Origin: Paragonimus westermani
Taxonomy: Eukaryota > Platyhelminthes > Trematoda > Plagiorchiida > Troglotrematidae
NCBI GenBank assembly: GCA_008508345.1
Contig: QNGE01000282.1
Location: forward strand, 271,534-335,533
Length of the DNA: 64,000 nt
Direction of reading: 5' to 3'
Shown here: positions 59,301 to 64,000 of the stretch, one piece after another
Layout of the letters: the number at the start of each line of letters is the position of its first letter
How positions within the stretch are numbered: position 1 is the stretch's first letter
Notes under the pieces: generated by a model
What the model saw: the letters and a program-made list of their open reading frames with translations, nothing else
Database searches by the model: none
What the model was told of the DNA's origin: nothing
Program-made: the position numbers and the translations under genes

Positions 59301-59887
59301 TACAGATGATGCACAGTGTTTTCAGCCCAGCCTCATGGTCAAAACGGTATAAAGTCTATGCTCTCTCGGTTATGCGGCTGACGATTTGAAGTGAATGCCA
59401 ACGCAAGATTTGCTTATTATGATAGAGGATCGTGACAACAGAACCTTAGTGCCCGATTTCAGCATAACTGCTGGCTGTTCCGGCCCGGTCGCCCGGGCTT
59501 CTAGAATTGTAAAGTACGGGAAGGATCACTAATAGCCTGCCTTTAAAACAACTCACCACATCAAAGGCTGTCCAAAATACTCAGACTTTCACACTCATGA
59601 GATCATCACATACTCTGCACTCATCTGTTTTTCTTCACGTAATGCTATTCTTTGCCTGCGACCGACCTTTGTCTGTTGACCAATCACTATTTCCTAGAAA
59701 ATTATGGGATCTCTGAACAGTAAACTTGGCGTCGCCCAGTAGGTTTGTTCCTGTCAGACGTCTCGTTATAAATAGAAATCTCAGTGTCCAACCCGTTAGC
59801 ACTTACTGTACTAATACTGTGGTAGATCAACCATATGATTCGTAAACTTTTGGGAGTCCTTTCGACTATAGCTGGAGCACTTTTCTA
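56370..59887. other. Region without a firmly supported gene
   Basis: No supported gene. Minus 57701-57889 contains TTDEKWF, which recalls mariner transposases, but the surroundings do not match. Plus 59052-59309 is open and protein-like without motif or clear splice sites. Confidence 0.4.
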
Positions 59888-60013
59888 AGTGGCGTTGTTG
59901 GATTCCAGTATGAACTAACGGGGAAATCCTCCCTGAACAGACAATCTCATGGATCATTTTGTGAATTCTGTATGACATAATAAGGTGAGTGGGTTAGTGA
60001 GTCCAAACGTGAC
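59888..60013 (+). repeat. Dispersed repeat, copy B
   Basis: Diverged copy of the sequence at 50942-51068, same orientation, about 8.9 kb away. Boundaries are approximate, since similarity fades at both ends. Confidence 0.7.
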
Positions 60014-60482
60014 ATTTCTAGTCGCCTGGCATGACATCGTGCCTCAGGCGTTACAATTCTTGCTGCATTTGCGCCTGCTCATTCCATGAGTGGTAGGTAT
60101 CTGGCCGAAAACCAGTTTTTTTCGTCGGTTGGATTCACGAATAATTAGATCTGCCAGATGACTTACTAGTGACGCAGTCAACTAGGTTATCGCGGCAGGT
60201 GTGAGGCACTGCAATCAAATATGAAGTGGGATACAAACACTCCAATTTTCGTTTACTTGAAATGTTTCAATGTCAGTCGGAACCCAAGTTGTTCTCTTTC
60301 ATGTCCACCTCAAAAACTCCGCTCCGTTAATTTCTCTCTGCGCTCTTGCAAGAACACCGGTAACATATATGCATGATCATAATTAATGTGAGAAACACTG
60401 AAAAACGATGGGGAATACCGTAATCGTTAGTAAAACATTATCCAAGTTTGGTTACAACTTTACTTTCACCTAGCCACTTCAG

Positions 60483-60810
60483 TGAACAACTTCTGATGAA
60501 ATTTATGGACTCGAGTTTTGCTGTTAGTGATGCTTGTCAAGATACCATTTCTCTACCACGACCAGCAATTAAACTCAGACTTGGTGCTAAAGCCATACAT
60601 CCTCGCCTTTTGATTAGTAAATGGTTTTCGTCGAATGTACGTTTAGTTATCGTGCTCTTTCCCATCGTACTGTTGTACAAGTTATGCACAGTTCTTATGA
60701 TTGGTTGCCTGGAGGGTATGGCAGAAACCATGGTATTGGTATCTTGTAGAATACAACCCTACTCGATTTCACCAGAGCCACTGATCGCGGTCTATGTGGC
60801 CTGCTGGCGA
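60483..60810 (+). CDS. Candidate exon of a membrane protein
   Basis: This is part of the longest clean frame in the window after the PLE endonuclease (153 codons, 60448-60909). An acceptor with a long pyrimidine tract (CACCTAGCCACTTCAG) and a donor CGA|GTAAAT enclose 328 nt, one base plus 109 codons. It reads LLMKFMDSSFAVSDACQDTI, LGAKAIHPRLLISKWFSSNV, then a strongly hydrophobic segment LVIVLFPIVLLYKLCTVLMI, a typical membrane helix, and IQPYSISPEPLIAVYVACWR. The frame stays open beyond the donor to a TAA at 60907-60909, so it could also be a terminal exon. The family is not recognised. Confidence 0.4.
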
Positions 60811-62600
60811 GTAAATTGGGGGTTTATTACATCCAAACAGAGTCTATTCATTTGTCTACTTCTTTGGTTGATAATAGAACCACCAAATCGATCATTTCAA
60901 TTCATTTAAAGATAAATGCTGGGGATCTTCAACAGCCTATGTGCGGTCCTCCGATATTCATGATTCACATCAATGACCTTGTGCTAACGACTTAAAAGTC
61001 TAGAATGTCAGTTGTAGATCGTCGTCTTGGTTACGCGTTTGATCGCTTGACCTAAAACCGAGAAAGAGAAGGGACGCAGCAACACCGTTTGTTGGAAAAG
61101 TGAATCAAAATTAGGTTACGCAAGCTCCAAATTTATAGGATGAATTGGTTGTCATACATGGCTGACAAGGCGCGAAGCAAATCAAATGAGACAATCATAC
61201 GTGGCAGTCATGTACAGAGCAAGTTAAATAAAATAGTCATAAATGGTGGCCAAGGTGTCAGAGCAAATCATGTTACAATGGGCATCAGAAAGCATTGCAA
61301 TACAACAGTCCAGACAGTGCACAGATGTTCGACTGTAAGGCTGCACTCTGATTGGCTGAATGGAAGCGTACCACTACCCATGGCCATACCATGCAAGCTG
61401 GACCGGTCGATCGATATGGCGTGATGCACCGTGGCTGCTTCGTTAGGATATGCGCCTCCAAACAGCCAGTGATCACAAGGTATTAAGGGTAGATCATGAT
61501 GGGATCCAGCGGTGGTCAGTTAGTTGGAATCTGCTGACAATGATGAGTATGCACGCACCTCATTTGGTAAGGATATAATTTTCAGTGCGCAGTAGATATG
61601 AGGGAAGTGGCTCCCGAAACAGACCTAATTATCTTACCCCAGTCTACTTCTGTCTCCTCCATCGTCATAAGTTGACAACAAAAGTGGAGTCGTAGCTGTT
61701 GAGGCGGTAAAACTGGACGTTACACTCAGCAGCGAAGGTGCATATCAAACACTATTCTGTGCACTTGAAGCCGTTACCCGGATATGCTAAAATGATAGTG
61801 CATAATGGTTTAAAAATGAGTACTCGATATTGGGCGTGCTCAACAAACGAACGCTAAATTGATCACAGGCATAAGTAATGTCCACTTTGGATCTGGACTT
61901 AAGATTGTGGATTTCTGTCCACGTGAATTTCGAGGACATGCCCCACCCCCGATTGACTTAATTCATGAGTACGTTATTGTTCACCTCAGCCTCGCTGAAC
62001 ATTCCTGTGTGTTTGCATCTGAATGGGAACCCTGAGTTCACGGCAGGAAGCTCTATATGCTCCATCTTCAAAGCGTCCATAGACGGGCGACTGTTTCATA
62101 CTCTCATGGAATATCAAATAAGCCTGGAGCCGAGAGAATTGGACATGCTTACTGACCAGTGAAATCGCTACACCTGTTAGAAATCCGGCAGAGGTAGTGG
62201 TGCTCTGAAGCCGACCTGATTAGCAGTATACATAAAGATTCGTTTTGTCAAAAGTATGCAGCTTGTGAAATTAGACTTTCTTCCAACCAGAAGAGAAGGT
62301 GGGAGGAAAATGTGGGACGGTTCATCTCTTTACTACTAAGCAATAAATTCCAGGTGCTCCTACAGCCATATGACTTTAATTTCGCTCGACTGCTTTAATT
62401 TTTCGGGTTTTAAAAGCTTGTAGGTTTGTTTTTGAGGACCAGGCTCTCAATCTTTATTCATGCAGCTAAATGGGATTGTTGGTTAGAAGGGTCTTTCCGA
62501 GGTCGTGTAGTCAAAGTGAACCACAAGATCTTTTTTAGTTATCGTGGATGCAAGTTATCCTGTTCAGTATAACTGGTTGGATGGGAAGCTTTCACACTAG
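60811..62600. other. Region without a firmly supported gene; possible repeat remnant
   Basis: The stretch 61290-61640 is richer in GC and has the look of an old interspersed repeat, but I could not match it to a second copy here. A plus frame at 61965-62162 follows a good acceptor (GTTATTGTTCACCTCAG) and may be an exon. No motif recognised. Confidence 0.3.
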
Positions 62601-62838
62601 TTACACTGGAAAACTACAGTGAACCTTTTCTGGTGAAATACCGTTCAAACGACTCCAAACTCTTGACTGAAATAAGTACTGCAGTTTTTCCCTGATTGTA
62701 TTAGAACTAACACCATCACGCAGGACAGTATCTCTGCGTGTTCTGAACACCTCACACACTAAGTCAGTGCAAAATGTTTTGGCCAAACGTGATGCGTGAA
62801 CTTTATAGTGTCCAAAACCAGCCGTCTTTTAAGGTCAG
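62601..62838 (-). CDS. Unassigned protein-like frame, minus strand
   Basis: After a TAA the minus frame reads GFGHYKVHASRLAKTFCTDL, CEVFRTRRDTVLRDGVSSNT and IREKLQYLFQSRVWSRLNGI to a stop at 62601-62603. A second minus frame (62759-63037) overlaps its start and could be the upstream part of the same protein after a frameshift. Basic and helix-rich. I cannot tell a host exon from an old mobile-element ORF. Confidence 0.3.
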
Positions 62839-63039
62839 TAGTGTGGCCATACGACCACACCGACACATCGTATACCCAATCAAGGCACATCGGCATAGTT
62901 TTCATGATTATCGGTTCCAACTCATACCATGTGAACAACATTAGGCAACACCCTAGCCCAGGTTGTTCCACGGCGACTTGAACACTGCATTCACTTCCGG
63001 TTGGGTGCGTACGCCAGCCAAATATGAACAAGGTCATGG

Positions 63040-64000
63040 AACCGGTATTTGGGCTACTTGTGTATCTGTTGAACCAATAAAGGTAAGGGTCAATAATCGG
63101 GTCTAACCATCACTAGTACAGCCCCCCTCATAACTTGCTTGTCCTCCTATTAACTCTCAAGTGAAAAATTTCTCAATTCACAGACGAAATAAAAACTGAC
63201 AAAGAATGTGAACTAAAAGCCCGCGAAGTTATCTTTAGCGTTCCGTTGGTGAGGTGTGGTCTTACAACCATGTACACAAATTGATCCACCACACCATTCT
63301 GCCATATTTTGTAACAGTAACACGCTGCACGCTCAGTAAGGTCACAATGTGTGGTAAATCCGGTGCGCTGTCATATTTATCCAGTTTATATTATTTTCGG
63401 GAAGGTCAAAAATAGTTAAACGAATGAAACTTATAAATCCATATGCTAGTCTGTCACTGGTCAGAACTAGAACACACGAAGATTGAGGGTCGATAGTTTT
63501 TGCACATAGACGACTGGCTTGCTGCACATGACAGGTAGCACCTAGAGTGATTTAAGAAGAAAAGGCTTATAAGTACGCATCAATGTGCGGGAAGCGTCCG
63601 TCGGGTTGACCACATGACCGGTCTCCAGTCATTAATGGAATTCGTAACTGTGGAAGGATATTTTATAGGTTAGATTACGACTAGTCCTTGTCAAATCTTG
63701 CCAACCGTTGACATGTGAATTGAATAGGTGAGTGAAGATGTATTAAACGTTGGTGGGATTACTATATACTCGTGGAAACAGGACTTATTAAGCAGTGAGT
63801 TTCATACCGCAGTGGGGTAGCTGCTGACTTGGAACAACCAACAACCGAGGAGGCAGATGCCCCCAGTGCACAGAGAAATTAGGTCATTCTGTCTCCGAAC
63901 GTACGTTGGTGATTTTAGGAAGATTTGGCATTCGGATGCGCAACTCAACGACAACCAACTTGCACAAGCATTTGAATGAAGTGCTTCATCTCTGAATCTC
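63040..64000. other. Region without a supported gene
   Basis: No recognisable gene, repeat or RNA up to the end of the window. Confidence 0.5.

Noticed and set aside
1..64000. tRNA, rRNA, spliced-leader RNA, CRISPR arrays and bacterial operons
   Set aside because: I looked for tRNA B-box-like strings, known flatworm spliced-leader ends, regular short repeats and gene arrays with ribosome binding sites, and found none. A covariance-model scan could still reveal diverged RNA genes.

Overview
This window is eukaryotic and looks like intergenic or intronic DNA from an invertebrate with a repeat-rich genome. By eye it is AT-rich. It has no operons, no ribosome binding sites and no long open frames, and one run of 426 N marks an assembly gap. 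The clearest content is decayed Penelope-like retroelements (PLEs) of the type carrying a GIY-YIG endonuclease. PLEs of this type are abundant in flatworms. A fluke or tapeworm is therefore my best guess, but nothing here proves it.

Layout. From 1 to 13 kb there is a PLE N-terminal/RT fragment at the left edge, a PLE C-terminal fragment at 5.9-6.4 kb, a very good candidate exon at 7.48-7.65 kb, and a GC-rich duplicated block beside TAG microsatellites at 10 kb. From 13 to 19.3 kb there is a PLE hot spot: a GIY-YIG/C-terminal remnant followed on the same strand by a hammerhead-like RNA motif, two RT pieces in opposite orientation, and another C-terminal remnant. This region lies within and around two near-identical 1.14-kb inverted repeat arms that enclose two Cys-rich candidate exons. 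The assembly gap directly abuts the second arm. From 19.7 to 26.4 kb there are minus-strand candidate exons near 24 kb and a plus-strand terminal-exon candidate at 26.1 kb. The best-preserved PLE lies at 27.0-28.5 kb (minus), with an intact endonuclease ORF but a broken RT. More PLE pieces occur at 32.6, 34.7-35.4 and 42.4 kb. From 39 to 63 kb there are scattered candidate exons on both strands (Cys-rich, CUB-like and membrane types), a perfect 107-bp tandem duplication at 44.2 kb, a 44-bp-arm snap-back hairpin at 50.8 kb, and a dispersed repeat with copies at 50.9 and 59.9 kb.

How it fits together. The PLE pieces belong to one superfamily but differ in divergence and orientation. Only the copy at 27 kb keeps the endonuclease residues. 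The host exons are called from an acceptor, an open phase-compatible frame and a donor, so they are predictions. They may belong to a few long-intron genes on both strands, and I could not join them into transcripts or name them.
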